Counted from the first letter of the stretch, positions 18,530-27,358 are shown. The stretch is 64,000 nucleotides of DNA from Marinobacter sp. F4206 (GCF_019392195.1 NZ_JAHXKI010000002.1:1426001-1490000); one strand, 5' to 3'. The notes: a model not told the origin generated them from the letters alone. Program-made: numbers and translations.

Positions 18530-19744
18530 ATGAGCAACATTCTAGAAGGTATAAAAGTTATCGAAGTGGCCTCTATGGCTGCTGCACCCAATGCGACGGT
18601 AATCCTCGCCGATCTAGGCGCGGAGGTTATCAAGATAGAGCCTCTCGGTGGTGATCCTTGGCGCTATGGACACTTAACACCTGGACTACCGCCGAGCAAG
18701 ATCCCATGGACGACCTACATCCAGAATCGGACCAAAAAGTCGATCGCCATGAACCTCAAGAAGCCGGAGGCTCAGGAAGCACTGTACAAATTGGCGGCGA
18801 CGGCCGACGTCTTTCTGACGAACTCGCCTCATCCGGTTCAGGTCGCTCTCAAACACACATATGAAGACATCAAGGCAGTCAAGCCAGACATCGTCTATGC
18901 CTCGATCAATGGCTTCGGCAAAGCCGGACCCGATAAGGACGCGCCGGGTTTCGACATGACCGCATGGTACGCCCGAACCGGCATCATGGAGGAAATGCGG
19001 GCCAAGGACGGTGACCCGGTCGCTTTGCCCGTCGGAATCGGTGACCTGGGCACGTCGGCAACGCTCGCCGGTGCTGTCCTGGCAGGGCTTTACCACCGAG
19101 AACACACTGGCAAGGGCTCCGAGGTTTTTACCTCGCTAATGCACAACGGCCTGTGGGCAAACGCCTGCATGACACAGGCGGCACTCGTCGGCACGCCGCC
19201 GATGCCCAAGTTCCATATGGATGAGTGGCCGAACCCGGTCGCCGGTGGCCGGTTCAGAACCAAAGACGGTCGCTACATCATCATCGTTGAACTTAATCCG
19301 AACAACATCGAAAACCTTCGAGATGCCTTCGGCGCCGATCACCTGAAGGGGGATGAGCGCTTCGCGACACCGCAGTTGCGCCTCAAAAATGCCAAGGCGC
19401 TGTTCGACGAAATGCAGAAGATCGTCGTAACCCATGACCTGGAGGTGGTCAGAAAGCGCCTGAGCGATTTCGGCGTGAACTACAGCGTGGCGCAAACCAC
19501 CGCGGAAAACACGCGCGACGAACACATGATTGCAAACGGCTGTTTCCCGGAGGTCGAGGGCTCGGAAGGGGTTCGTACCGTCGACAGTCCGATACATATC
19601 TTTAGTGATGGGTATGAAAGGGTTAAACCGCAAAACCCGCCGGGTGTCGGTGAGCATACGATGTCTGAATTGACGGCGCTGGGATATAGCGAAGAAGACG
19701 TCAACGCACTGGCGGCAGCAGGGGCAATAGGCTTGCCTCGTTAG
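18530..19744 (+). CDS. CaiB/BaiF family (class III) CoA-transferase
   Basis: A 404-residue enzyme that moves CoA between acyl-CoA and a free acid. The N-terminus (GIKVIEVASMAAAPNATVILADLGAEVIKIE) and the catalytic region PGFDMTAWYARTG, containing the aspartate that forms the acyl-enzyme intermediate in this class, are typical. The ATG at 18530 has an AAAGGAAA ribosome site; an upstream in-frame ATG is less likely. It heads a six-gene co-directional cassette that also has an acyl-CoA ligase and hydratases. The acid it activates is not evident. Confidence 0.9.
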   Translation: MSNILEGIKVIEVASMAAAPNATVILADLGAEVIKIEPLGGDPWRYGHLTPGLPPSKIPWTTYIQNRTKKSIAMNLKKPEAQEALYKLAATADVFLTNSPHPVQVALKHTYEDIKAVKPDIVYASINGFGKAGPDKDAPGFDMTAWYARTGIMEEMRAKDGDPVALPVGIGDLGTSATLAGAVLAGLYHREHTGKGSEVFTSLMHNGLWANACMTQAALVGTPPMPKFHMDEWPNPVAGGRFRTKDGRYIIIVELNPNNIENLRDAFGADHLKGDERFATPQLRLKNAKALFDEMQKIVVTHDLEVVRKRLSDFGVNYSVAQTTAENTRDEHMIANGCFPEVEGSEGVRTVDSPIHIFSDGYERVKPQNPPGVGEHTMSELTALGYSEEDVNALAAAGAIGLPR

Positions 19745-19789
19745 TGCATGTCGTGTAGTAGCGTTCACATTCACTATGGAGAAATCAAC

Positions 19790-20251
19790 ATGAGCGGTGA
19801 GCATAAATATTTCGAGGACTTTGAGATTGGCGAGTCCTTCGTGACCGGCGGTCGGACCATCACTGAAACGGACATTGTGATGCACGCCATGCACTCCGGC
19901 GATTGGCAACCCCATCACACCAATGAAGAATTCGCCAAAGAGCAATCCTTCAAGACCCGGCTCGCCCATGGAAACATGACCTTCTGCATCAGTACAGGTT
20001 TGATCTTTCAGTCCTCATCGGAAAACCCGAACATCATGGCGTATGGCTACAATAAAATCCGTTACCCTGCCCCGGTCTTTCCGGGCGACACGATCAAGGT
20101 CGAAGTGGAAATCACCGACAAGCAGGATCATCCGAAGGTCAAAACCCATGGGCTGATGACCCAAACAGAGACAACGACCAATCAACGGGGAGAAACCGTC
20201 GCTTTCGTCGAGCACGTTCTCTTTGTGACCAAGAGGACTCCGTCAGCCTGA
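19790..20251 (+). CDS. MaoC-like hotdog hydratase, copy 1
   Basis: A 153-residue hotdog-fold protein of the MaoC / R-specific enoyl-CoA hydratase group. The hydratase catalytic pair is present in HSGDWQPHHTNEEFA (Asp, and His five residues later), followed by the LAHGNM motif. It starts at ATG 19790 with a GGAG ribosome site, 45 bases after the CoA-transferase. It is strikingly similar to the next gene (shared FEDFEIGES and MHAMHSGDW), so the two are a tandem duplication. It probably hydrates an enoyl-CoA in the cassette's pathway. Confidence 0.88.
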   Translation: MSGEHKYFEDFEIGESFVTGGRTITETDIVMHAMHSGDWQPHHTNEEFAKEQSFKTRLAHGNMTFCISTGLIFQSSSENPNIMAYGYNKIRYPAPVFPGDTIKVEVEITDKQDHPKVKTHGLMTQTETTTNQRGETVAFVEHVLFVTKRTPSA

Positions 20252-20388
20252 TTGGAGGTATTCCGCAGAGGAAGATGTTGATCGTTGCTGCTGTCATTTG
20301 GCCTCGATCAAATTATTTGGGAACGGGGCGCCTGCAAACAAGGTGCCCTGACGATCAGCAACGCAAGGTCGTCAGAAAGGAGCTCGAA

Positions 20389-20862
20389 ATGACGGAGGCC
20401 AAAGAATACAAAGAAGTTGCGAAATTTTTTGAAGACTTCGAGATTGGGGAAAGCAGGGTTACGGCCGGCAGGACGATTACCGAAGCCGATTTTATTATGC
20501 ATGCCATGCATTCTGGTGACTGGATGCCCCACCACACAGACGCGGAGTGGTGCAAAACCCAGCCTTTCAAAGAGCCGATCATCCATGGCAATGCGACCTT
20601 CAGCATCAGCACCGGGTTGTGTATTCAGGGCGAGCCGCTGAACCCACACGGGATGTCATATGGGTATGACAAAATCCGCTATCCGAGACCAGTCTTCGCG
20701 GGCGACACAATCAAAGTCACGGTTACGGTAATAGATAAAAGGGACCACCCCGAGCAGTCCAGTCATGGGCTGATCACGGAAGAAAAAATTACGACGAATC
20801 AGAATGATGAAGTCGTCTGTGTAGCCCATCACGTGATCTACGTCGAAAAACGAAATCCCTGA
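20389..20862 (+). CDS. MaoC-like hotdog hydratase, copy 2
   Basis: A 157-residue paralogue of the preceding gene with the same Asp/His hydratase motif (HSGDWMPHHTDAEWC) and the IIHGNATF loop. The ATG at 20389 has a strong AAGGAGC ribosome site. The 137-base gap from copy 1 holds no other gene. Copies differ at many positions between the shared blocks, so the duplication is not recent. They could form a heteromer or act on different chain forms; neither can be shown from sequence. Confidence 0.88.
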   Translation: MTEAKEYKEVAKFFEDFEIGESRVTAGRTITEADFIMHAMHSGDWMPHHTDAEWCKTQPFKEPIIHGNATFSISTGLCIQGEPLNPHGMSYGYDKIRYPRPVFAGDTIKVTVTVIDKRDHPEQSSHGLITEEKITTNQNDEVVCVAHHVIYVEKRNP

Positions 20863-20902
20863 CAAGGAAGCCCTTTTTGACTGCTAAACGGAAGTGACGT
20901 CG

Positions 20903-22501
20903 ATGAGCACAAACGGAAATCGCCATTCAAAACTTGGGGCATTCTATGGCATGGATGTCCCCTCACTGCTTGAGCAGTGGGCCGAGCGCCAGCCAGATAA
21001 AACCTTTGTGGTCTGGGCCCCCTTCGATGGTCCCGAGCGCCGCTGGAGCTATGCCGAGATGGCGCACGAGGCCAAACGTCTTGCCGCGGGTTTAAAAGCG
21101 CGCGGGATTGGCCCGGACGATTTTGTTTTGATGCACCTGGACAACTCGCCCGATTTTCTTGGCACCTGGTTTGCCTGCGCCTATTTGGGTGCAGTTCCTG
21201 TGACCACAAACACTCGCTCTGTAGCCGAAAATGTAAGATATTTTGCCGAGGTGATGCAGCCCAAGTGCGCCATCACTGACCCCACCTATGCAGCGCTTGT
21301 CCGTGAAGCCTGCGGTGACAGCACGCCATTGATTGTCTCTGGCCAGCTTACAGACGAGCAAACACAAACGCTGAATGCCGAGCCTGTATCGACAGTGTTG
21401 TCCGACACCGAGATTCCCAGGCTTCCAGTAGATTGCCTTCGTAATTTCGCGGTTCAGTTTACTTCTGGTACCACCTCGCGGCCAAAGCCAACGGTCTGGA
21501 CCCAGGCCAATGCGCTCTGGGGCGGCAAGTCCATGGCCATGAATCTGCGGCTGCGTCGCGACGACATAACACTTGTTTATATGCCATTGTTCCACGCCAA
21601 CGCTCAGATGAGCCTGCTTTCGGCTTTCTGGTCCGGCGGTACGATTGTGGTGCACCCGAGATTTTCCGCGTCGCGATTCTGGGACACCTGCGCTAAATAT
21701 GATGTCACCTGGGTCTCGATGATCCCTTTTAGCTTCAAAGCCCTCAAAGGTCGGCCCGTGCCGAAGCACAAGGTGAGAATCATGATTGGCCTGGAGCGAC
21801 TGCCAGAGGCTGAGCGGGAATTTGGAGTGCAAACGCTGGCGCTCTGGGGCATGACCGAGACCACCACTGCCTGCATTGTCACCGACCCGGATCAACCGGG
21901 CCCTGCCGGCACCATGGGGCGACCATCGCCACTGTACGAGATTGAAGTGCTCAGGGACGATGGTGAGCTAGCTGGGCCGGGCGAACAGGGTCTGTTGTAC
22001 ATTCGCGGCGAACGCGGCGTCTCACTGTTTAAAGAGTACTACCAAAATCCCGAGAAGACGGAAGAAGCATTCAATGAAAGCGGCGCCCTCGATACTGGCG
22101 ATATAGTGCGCATCGACGAAAACGGCTGGATGTTCTTCGTAAACCGCGATAAAGACATGCTCCGCGTCGGTGGGGAAAATGTCGCGGCTCTGGAAATTGA
22201 AACCGCGATCAACGAAATCGGACTGGCTCTGGAGTGTGCGGTCGTGGCCCGGAAGCACGCCATGCTTGGGGAGGTCCCGGCCGCATTTATTCGCCTGAAC
22301 GATGCCAATAAGTCATTGACCGAGGCTCAGGTTAGCGAACGGGTTATTCAATACTGCCGCAACGCACTGGCCGATTTTAAAGTGCCAAGATCCGTACATA
22401 TTGTCGAAGACTTCCCACGCTCAACGCTTGATCGCATTGCCAAAAATAAATTGCGCGAACAGTTACCGACTATCGAGGCGGATAAACCAGCAACTGAATA
22501 G
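20903..22501 (+). CDS. AMP-forming acyl-CoA ligase (CaiC-like), atypical catalytic loop
   Basis: A 532-residue adenylate-forming ligase. It shows the ATP loop FTSGTTSRPKPTVWT, the LWGMTETT block, DTGDIVRIDENGW and VNRDKDMLRVGGENV, in the usual order. In the C-terminal loop, where most relatives have a T-x-G-K lysine needed for adenylation, this protein reads STLDRIAKNKLRE: the Gly-Lys is replaced by Asp-Arg. Arg may not substitute, so activity is uncertain. The start at ATG 20903 has a GGAAG site. It resembles crotonobetaine/carnitine-CoA ligases most in layout. Confidence 0.88.
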   Translation: MSTNGNRHSKLGAFYGMDVPSLLEQWAERQPDKTFVVWAPFDGPERRWSYAEMAHEAKRLAAGLKARGIGPDDFVLMHLDNSPDFLGTWFACAYLGAVPVTTNTRSVAENVRYFAEVMQPKCAITDPTYAALVREACGDSTPLIVSGQLTDEQTQTLNAEPVSTVLSDTEIPRLPVDCLRNFAVQFTSGTTSRPKPTVWTQANALWGGKSMAMNLRLRRDDITLVYMPLFHANAQMSLLSAFWSGGTIVVHPRFSASRFWDTCAKYDVTWVSMIPFSFKALKGRPVPKHKVRIMIGLERLPEAEREFGVQTLALWGMTETTTACIVTDPDQPGPAGTMGRPSPLYEIEVLRDDGELAGPGEQGLLYIRGERGVSLFKEYYQNPEKTEEAFNESGALDTGDIVRIDENGWMFFVNRDKDMLRVGGENVAALEIETAINEIGLALECAVVARKHAMLGEVPAAFIRLNDANKSLTEAQVSERVIQYCRNALADFKVPRSVHIVEDFPRSTLDRIAKNKLREQLPTIEADKPATE

Positions 22502-22531
22502 GCTCGCCAGTTTTTGCGGAGGAAAAGCCGG

Positions 22532-23308
22532 ATGAGCGAATATCAGTTCGTAACCACAGAACGCAAAGACAACGTGGGCGTCGTTACCTTCAATCGCCCT
22601 GAAGCATTGAACGCATTGAATGAGCAGGTCGCCAAAGATGTGACCGACGCATTGATGGCGTTTGATGCCGACGAAAGCGTTGCCTGCATGGTTCTCTCCG
22701 GTGGCGATAAAGCTTTTTGCGCGGGCGCTGATCTTAAGTGGATTGCGTCCAAAGATTTTGAAAGTGCCTATCGTACCGATCTCGCTGCTTATATGGATCA
22801 AGTGGCCGAATTGCGCAAGCCGGTCATTGCCGCTGTGCGCGGTTTCGCCTTCGGCGGCGGCACGGAGATCTCCCTGATGTGCGACATGATCATTGCGGAT
22901 ACCACTGCCCAGCTCGGTCTGCCGGAAGTGACTCCTGGGTCATTCCAGGCGCTGGAGGGCCCGCCCGACTGACGCGTGCCGTCGGCAAGTCAAAGGCCAT
23001 GTACTACGTCTTGACCAGCCAGAACTTTGACGCCGAAGAAGCCGAACGAATCGGCGTTGTCACCAAAGTGGTGGCGGAGGGAGAGCAATTGGAAGAGGCT
23101 CTGAAAATTGCGGGTGCCATTGCCAAAAACCCGCAGCTGGCGGTGATGGCCGGTAAAGAGGCGGTCAATCAGCAGGCCGAAACGCCACTGATTCCCCGGT
23201 TTAAAGCTGGAGCGCCGATTATTTCACGGTCTGTTCAGTACTCCAGATCAGAAGGAAGGTAGGGTAGCGTTTGCTGAAAAGCGCCAACCCAGATTCAGGA
23301 AATACTGA
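22532..23308 (+). pseudogene. Enoyl-CoA hydratase/isomerase, broken by two frameshifts
   Basis: The reading starts at ATG 22532 with a GGAGGAAAAG site. It encodes a crotonase with the oxyanion and catalytic elements intact (FCAGADLKW; GGGTEISLMCD; LPEVTPG). A base appears to be missing in the GGG at 22937-22939: the frame stops at 22972, while the shifted frame continues as VIPGAGGPARLTRAVGK. One extra C in the run at 23194-23197 shifts it back, so the tail [10 protein letters not shown]...[12 protein letters not shown] ends at 23308 in the original frame. The restored protein would be about 258 residues. Real decay and sequencing errors are both possible. Confidence 0.85.
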
Positions 23309-23355
23309 TCGCGCGGCAGATTAAAGCATGACTCAAGTAAGGAAAGGAGAACGTC

Positions 23356-24111
23356 ATGGACAAAGTTATCGTTGAAAAATCAGGTGGCATCGTTCACGTC
23401 AGGATCAACCGACCGGACGTCATGAATGCTTGCGATGGCGAGACGTACAACGCGATCGCCGATGCATGGGACGATCTTGAAAACGACCCCGATCTCAGGG
23501 TAGGAATCGTTAGCGGCGAGGGCCGCGCCTTTTGTGTCGGAACCGATATCAAATGGGTCAAATCGCCGGATGCCGAGGGTTTCGTGGATCGCCTTTACCC
23601 CCGCATGTTGACCTTGACGAAGCCAGTCATTGCCGCCATCCAGGGTCACTGCAATGGCGGTGGCCTGGAGCAGGTGTTAGCCGCTGATATTCGGGTTTGT
23701 ACTGAAGATGCCCATTTTGGCTCCGGTGAAGTCCGGCTTGGCTGGATTCCCGGCGGCTACGGCACCCAACGACTGCCTCGCGTGATTCCTTTGGGGCCAG
23801 CGCTCGAGATGCTCTACACCGGCGGCCGCATCAATGCTAGCGACGCCTACCGCCTAGGGCTGGTCAATCATGTGGTTCCTGCGGATCAGTTGATGTCGAA
23901 ATGCGAACAGATTGCCACAGAAATCATCAAGAGCGCTCCGCTGGCCGTGCAGAAGATGAAGGAAGTTGTCATGCAGGGCCTGGATATGCCGCTGACCCAG
24001 GCGGTCAGACTCGAGAAAGAGTACTTCGACTGGCTAATGCGGACCGAGGATTCGAAAGAAGGCGCCCTCGCGTTTGCTGAGAAGCGGGCGCCAAAGTGGA
24101 AAGCGAAGTAG
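23356..24111 (+). CDS. Enoyl-CoA hydratase/isomerase family protein
   Basis: A 251-residue crotonase. The oxyanion-hole motifs are present (FCVGTDIKWV near residue 58; HCNGGGLEQ near 100), and both glutamates used for water addition in classical hydratases appear in GGGLEQ and SGEVRLG. It begins 48 bases after the frameshifted crotonase, with an AAAGGAG site, and is the last gene of the cassette. The two crotonases are only moderately alike, so they probably handle different steps. The cassette has no acyl-CoA dehydrogenase or thiolase, so it does not encode a full beta-oxidation spiral. Confidence 0.9.
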   Translation: MDKVIVEKSGGIVHVRINRPDVMNACDGETYNAIADAWDDLENDPDLRVGIVSGEGRAFCVGTDIKWVKSPDAEGFVDRLYPRMLTLTKPVIAAIQGHCNGGGLEQVLAADIRVCTEDAHFGSGEVRLGWIPGGYGTQRLPRVIPLGPALEMLYTGGRINASDAYRLGLVNHVVPADQLMSKCEQIATEIIKSAPLAVQKMKEVVMQGLDMPLTQAVRLEKEYFDWLMRTEDSKEGALAFAEKRAPKWKAK

Positions 24112-24338
24112 TCATCGAAGCCCAAACCGGCTACTCGAATGTCTCCGCATATTATCCGCCTTGAGTACACAGGGGATAAGGCACAACCGGAAGCGCTTGG
24201 GAAATCCGTGCCCCTGGATCAGCAGAGAAGAAATAGCTGGTGCTACTCACCAGCCCAGCTATCTGTTCGAGTCTTGTTTGCTCGCTGCGCGGCTGATCCG
24301 GAGCGGTACAAAGCGGTAAGTCCAGGTATTACGCATCA

Positions 24339-25010
24339 GTGTCCAGCTTCGAAGAAAGCGGTCAGCTTGAGGTGTCCATCGCTGCGGCCGATACGTTCAC
24401 AATGCTGTATCGCCACACGGAAGAAATGGCGATGCCTGAAGGGGGCAGCTTCACCTACAGGATGTTCCTGATGGTGAAGGCCAATGGCGAGCTTTTCTGG
24501 GTGGACAACAATTCCACGATTCGGGATGCCGGTGACTACCGTGGTGGTCCGAGCGAGACGGTGTATACCTGGTCAGACGACGATACTCGACGAGGTGTCA
24601 TTGAGCCGATGGTGTACAGCAACGTTTACACCAAAGACCCGGAACAAATCAGCGTCAATGAGGTATACGGTGAACTGTTCTTCGGTACCGTTGTCCTGGA
24701 AAGCGTGAGCGATCCGGCGCTGAATCTCTCTACAACCTGGGGCAACTATCCACTATGTGATCTTACTTCGTATACCTGCACTAACGATGAGGTTATCGCG
24801 TTGGTGGACGATCCCGCTGAAAATAACGAAAGCGATCTGCATGTTTATGCGCCCTATCGCACGGCGGGTGATCTCCAGTTGATCTGGGATTACAAGCCAG
24901 GTAACAACAACTTTGAGTTCCTGCTTTTGCGCTCTACGTCCAAGGCCCTGATTCTCTCAGTGCAGGATGAGTTCAATGCACGAGATGATGGCACACAGGG
25001 AACCAACTGA
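24339..25010 (+). CDS. Hypothetical protein, possibly 5'-truncated
   Basis: An unrecognised acidic protein of about 223 residues, rich in Asp, Glu, Tyr and Thr. It has no cysteine-rich or nucleotide-binding motif beyond a short CDLTSYTCT pair, no signal peptide and no membrane helix. The only start is a GTG with no ribosome site, and the frame is open for 14 codons upstream without a start, so the N-terminus may be lost. It lies between the catabolic operon and the IS, and a hairpin follows it. It could be the remnant of an exported protein cut by an insertion. Confidence 0.5.
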   Translation: MSSFEESGQLEVSIAAADTFTMLYRHTEEMAMPEGGSFTYRMFLMVKANGELFWVDNNSTIRDAGDYRGGPSETVYTWSDDDTRRGVIEPMVYSNVYTKDPEQISVNEVYGELFFGTVVLESVSDPALNLSTTWGNYPLCDLTSYTCTNDEVIALVDDPAENNESDLHVYAPYRTAGDLQLIWDYKPGNNNFEFLLLRSTSKALILSVQDEFNARDDGTQGTN

Positions 25011-25044
25011 TCGATAGGGATAAGACCGGTCGATAAAATGTACC

Positions 25045-25076
25045 GAACCGCTTGCTTTTGGAAGTAAGCGGTTCTT
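25045..25076 (+). terminator. Hairpin terminator-like element
   Basis: GAACCGCTT at 25045-25053 pairs with AAGCGGTTC at 25066-25074 across a 12-base loop, followed by a short TTC. It ends the preceding hypothetical gene. The stem is good but the U-tract is weak. Confidence 0.45.
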
Positions 25077-25281
25077 CAACAAGAAAACTAAGCCCCATGC
25101 TGGTTGCACGGGACTCTCATTGATCGACTGGAATTAGCCAGTCTCAGCCCTTTCCCGCCCACGTTCCAGGTCATACAGACGCTTGATTATCCCCTGATCC
25201 TTGTTGGCGTCCTTCTGAGTGCTATGCTCTGCGTGACAAAAACTATTAGTTCTACTCATCACCTTCAGCTGGAATGCAATT

Positions 25282-25294
25282 AGGGTTCTACCCC
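25282..25294 (+). repeat. Left terminal inverted repeat of the IS
   Basis: AGGGTTCTACCCC. The same 12-base core occurs at the relic end (17855) and, inverted, at the right end (26492-26504). Confidence 0.85.
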
Positions 25295-25344
25295 GTTAAT
25301 GCGGACATTCCTAAAAAGAGGCACACTGTGCCAAAGGAGTGCTC

Positions 25345-26489
25345 ATGTCCAGACGCAGAAAATATAGCCCAGAGTTCAAGCGCGAAGCTATCGCTTTAAC
25401 CCGTCAACCCGGTGTGAGTTGTCGCCAGATAGCCTTGGAAATCGGTATCAATCCCAACCTGTTGTCTCGTTGGCGCAGAGAAGCGGATGAGGAGACAGAC
25501 AAAGCCTTTAAGGGCTCTGGTTCTCCCCGAGACGAGGAGGTTGCCCGCCTCAAACGAGAGTTGGCCCGTGTGAAGAAGGAGCGTGATTTTTTTGCGCGAA
25601 GCGGCAGTGTTCTTTGCAAAGGAGTCGTCCTGAGGTATCAGGCGATTCAACGTTGTCGCAATAACTTCCCGATACGTCTTATGTGCCGATGCCTGAAGGT
25701 GTCGGCCAGCGGTTATTACGCTTGGGTATCTCGCCCTCAGTCGGCCAGGGCAAATGCCAACCAGCACTTGCTGTCACGCATCAGAGAGATTCACGACGAC
25801 AGCGGTGGCATGATCGGCTCACCCCGCATGCACGAGGCCTGGTTGCCGAGGGCGCTTCAACCAGTCTGAACCGTATTGCGCGATTGATGGCCAAATACGG
25901 TATTCAGGGTTGGCCACGGAAGAAACGCGGACGCTTGGGGCGTCAATCTTATAGGCCACCGGGTATCCGGAATCAACTGGAGCGGAATTTCTCCGCCCTA
26001 GAGCCGGACACCAAATGGGTGACGGATATTACGGAGATACCCACGCAGGAAGGAAAGCTCTTTCTCTGCGTGGTTCTAGACCTGTTCAGCAAGCTGATAG
26101 TTGGTTGGTCCATGCATCATCGACAGGATCGGCATATGGTGATCAGAGGGGTTGAGATGGCCGTTTGGCAACGCCAAGGGAAAGTTCCGGTGATTTTACA
26201 CTCTGATCGAGGCAGCCAATTCACCAGTGGTGACTACCAGCGATATCTCGGCAGCAACCGCCTGGTAAGCAGCATGAGCGCGGTCGGTCAGTGTGGCGAT
26301 AATGCTGCATGCGAGAGATTCTTCGGAATGCTCAAACAGGAGCGAGTTCACCACCGGCGTTACCGCACTCAGAACGAAGCACGAGCTGACGTATTTGATT
26401 ACATCGAGCGGTTCCATAATCCTAGGATGCGACGTAGAGTTGCCGCCCAGGACAAGAAGTTGTCAGCCGTTTTAAAACCGTCCGTGTAA
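25345..26489 (+). pseudogene. IS3 transposase OrfA/OrfB, frame-disrupted
   Basis: OrfA starts at ATG 25345 (AAAGGAG site) with a helix-turn-helix domain ([18 protein letters not shown]). A run of seven T at 25587-25593 lies where IS3 elements shift frame. In this copy the OrfA frame runs straight into the OrfB sequence (RYQAIQRC...) without a shift, while the other frame gives the usual OrfA end FFAKESS. One base then seems missing near 25840: the frame goes off to a stop at 25869 and the true OrfB frame resumes as [11 protein letters not shown] to 26489. The DDE residues are all there ([21 protein letters not shown]). The copy is probably inactive alone. Confidence 0.85.
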
Positions 26490-26491
26490 AA

Positions 26492-26504
26492 GGGGTAGAA
26501 CCCT
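26492..26504 (-). repeat. Right terminal inverted repeat of the IS
   Basis: GGGGTAGAACCCT, the inverted partner of 25282-25294. It lies three bases past the transposase stop. Confidence 0.85.
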
Positions 26505-26581
26505 TAAATGCCGAGAACGGTTAAGCTTCAGGGGTGGTAAAAGTCATCTCGGATCAACCGTACGGAAGCGAGTAAGGCCTT

Positions 26582-27358
26582 GTGACCAGAATCATTGTGA
26601 TCAACATCGACGATGCCAAGGACAGATGGGAGCATATCTCGCGACAGCTCAGTGAAATGGGTCTCGTCGCTGAACGATTTGCTGCAATTAATGGAAGAAA
26701 GCAAAATCACCCGCTTTTCGAGCGCTATGACGATAGTCTGAGAAAGAAGAGAAAGGGTGATTCATTGAGCCTTGGACAGCTGGGATGCTTTGCAAGCCAC
26801 TTCCTTGTCTGGAAGCGTTGCATGGAGCTTGATGAGCCCGTCATTGTGTTAGAGGACGATGTTACCGTAGTCGTCGAAAGACTGGACGAGTTTCTGGAAG
26901 TGGCGGGCAAACTTGACGATCGCATTGAGTGCGTTCGCCTATTCAACAACAAGACAAAGCACCATAAGGTTATCCCCTATGCTGTCTTTGGCGACTTGGC
27001 CATCGTCAAATATACCAAGGGCCCGATGAGCGCTATGGGTTATTATTTGACGCCAAAAGGGGCTCACAAGCTCATCTCAAACGCCGACAAATGGTTTCTC
27101 GCCGTTGACATGTATATGGACCGTTTCTGGGTAAATGATGTGGAATGCTTCGGTACCGTACCCGCCTGTGTAAAGCACGATTATATTTTCGACTCCATGA
27201 TTGGCTACGAGGCCAAACCGACAAGATCCTTTTCAACGAGGGCGAGAAGGGAACTGTTTTCGTTCACTGAAAACACTCGTCGTTTTCTTCATAACCTGAA
27301 ATTCCGGACCCATCATTCGGGCCTATCCCACCCTGTTCGCAATGAAAGAACCGTTTGA
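26582..27358 (+). CDS. Glycosyltransferase family 25 (LPS-type)
   Basis: A 258-residue cytoplasmic glycosyltransferase with the family 25 pattern. It has the start RIIVINIDDAKDRWEHI, the block LSLGQLGCFASHFLVW, the metal-binding VLEDDVTVV (DD at about residues 97-98) and the MGYYLTPKGAHKL region. Family 25 enzymes commonly add galactose or related sugars to lipooligosaccharide. It starts at GTG 26582, 78 bases past the IS, with no strong ribosome site. It overlaps the next gene by one base. Base composition is lower in G/C than the backbone. Confidence 0.88.
   Translation: MTRIIVINIDDAKDRWEHISRQLSEMGLVAERFAAINGRKQNHPLFERYDDSLRKKRKGDSLSLGQLGCFASHFLVWKRCMELDEPVIVLEDDVTVVVERLDEFLEVAGKLDDRIECVRLFNNKTKHHKVIPYAVFGDLAIVKYTKGPMSAMGYYLTPKGAHKLISNADKWFLAVDMYMDRFWVNDVECFGTVPACVKHDYIFDSMIGYEAKPTRSFSTRARRELFSFTENTRRFLHNLKFRTHHSGLSHPVRNERTV

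Larger units (their letters stand above)
25282..26504 (+). mobile_element. IS3-family insertion sequence, nearly complete, transposase broken
   Basis: An element of about 1.22 kb bounded by imperfect inverted repeats starting AGGGTTCTACCCC at 25282 and ending in the complement GGGGTAGAACCCT at 26504. The tips are followed by GTTAATGCGGACA and TTTTACACGGACG (the latter read on the minus strand). It has the IS3 layout of a HTH OrfA and a DDE integrase OrfB. No clear target duplication is seen (flanks GCAATT and TAAATG). Its left tip points at the catabolic operon, opposite the relic tip at 17855. It also adjoins the glycosyltransferase cluster on its right. Confidence 0.9.

Noticed and set aside
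25134-25259. 41-codon minus-strand reading MSRTNSFCHAEHSTQKD
   Set aside because: Very short, its AAGG is only two bases from the ATG, and it ends next to the IS; likely chance or fragment.
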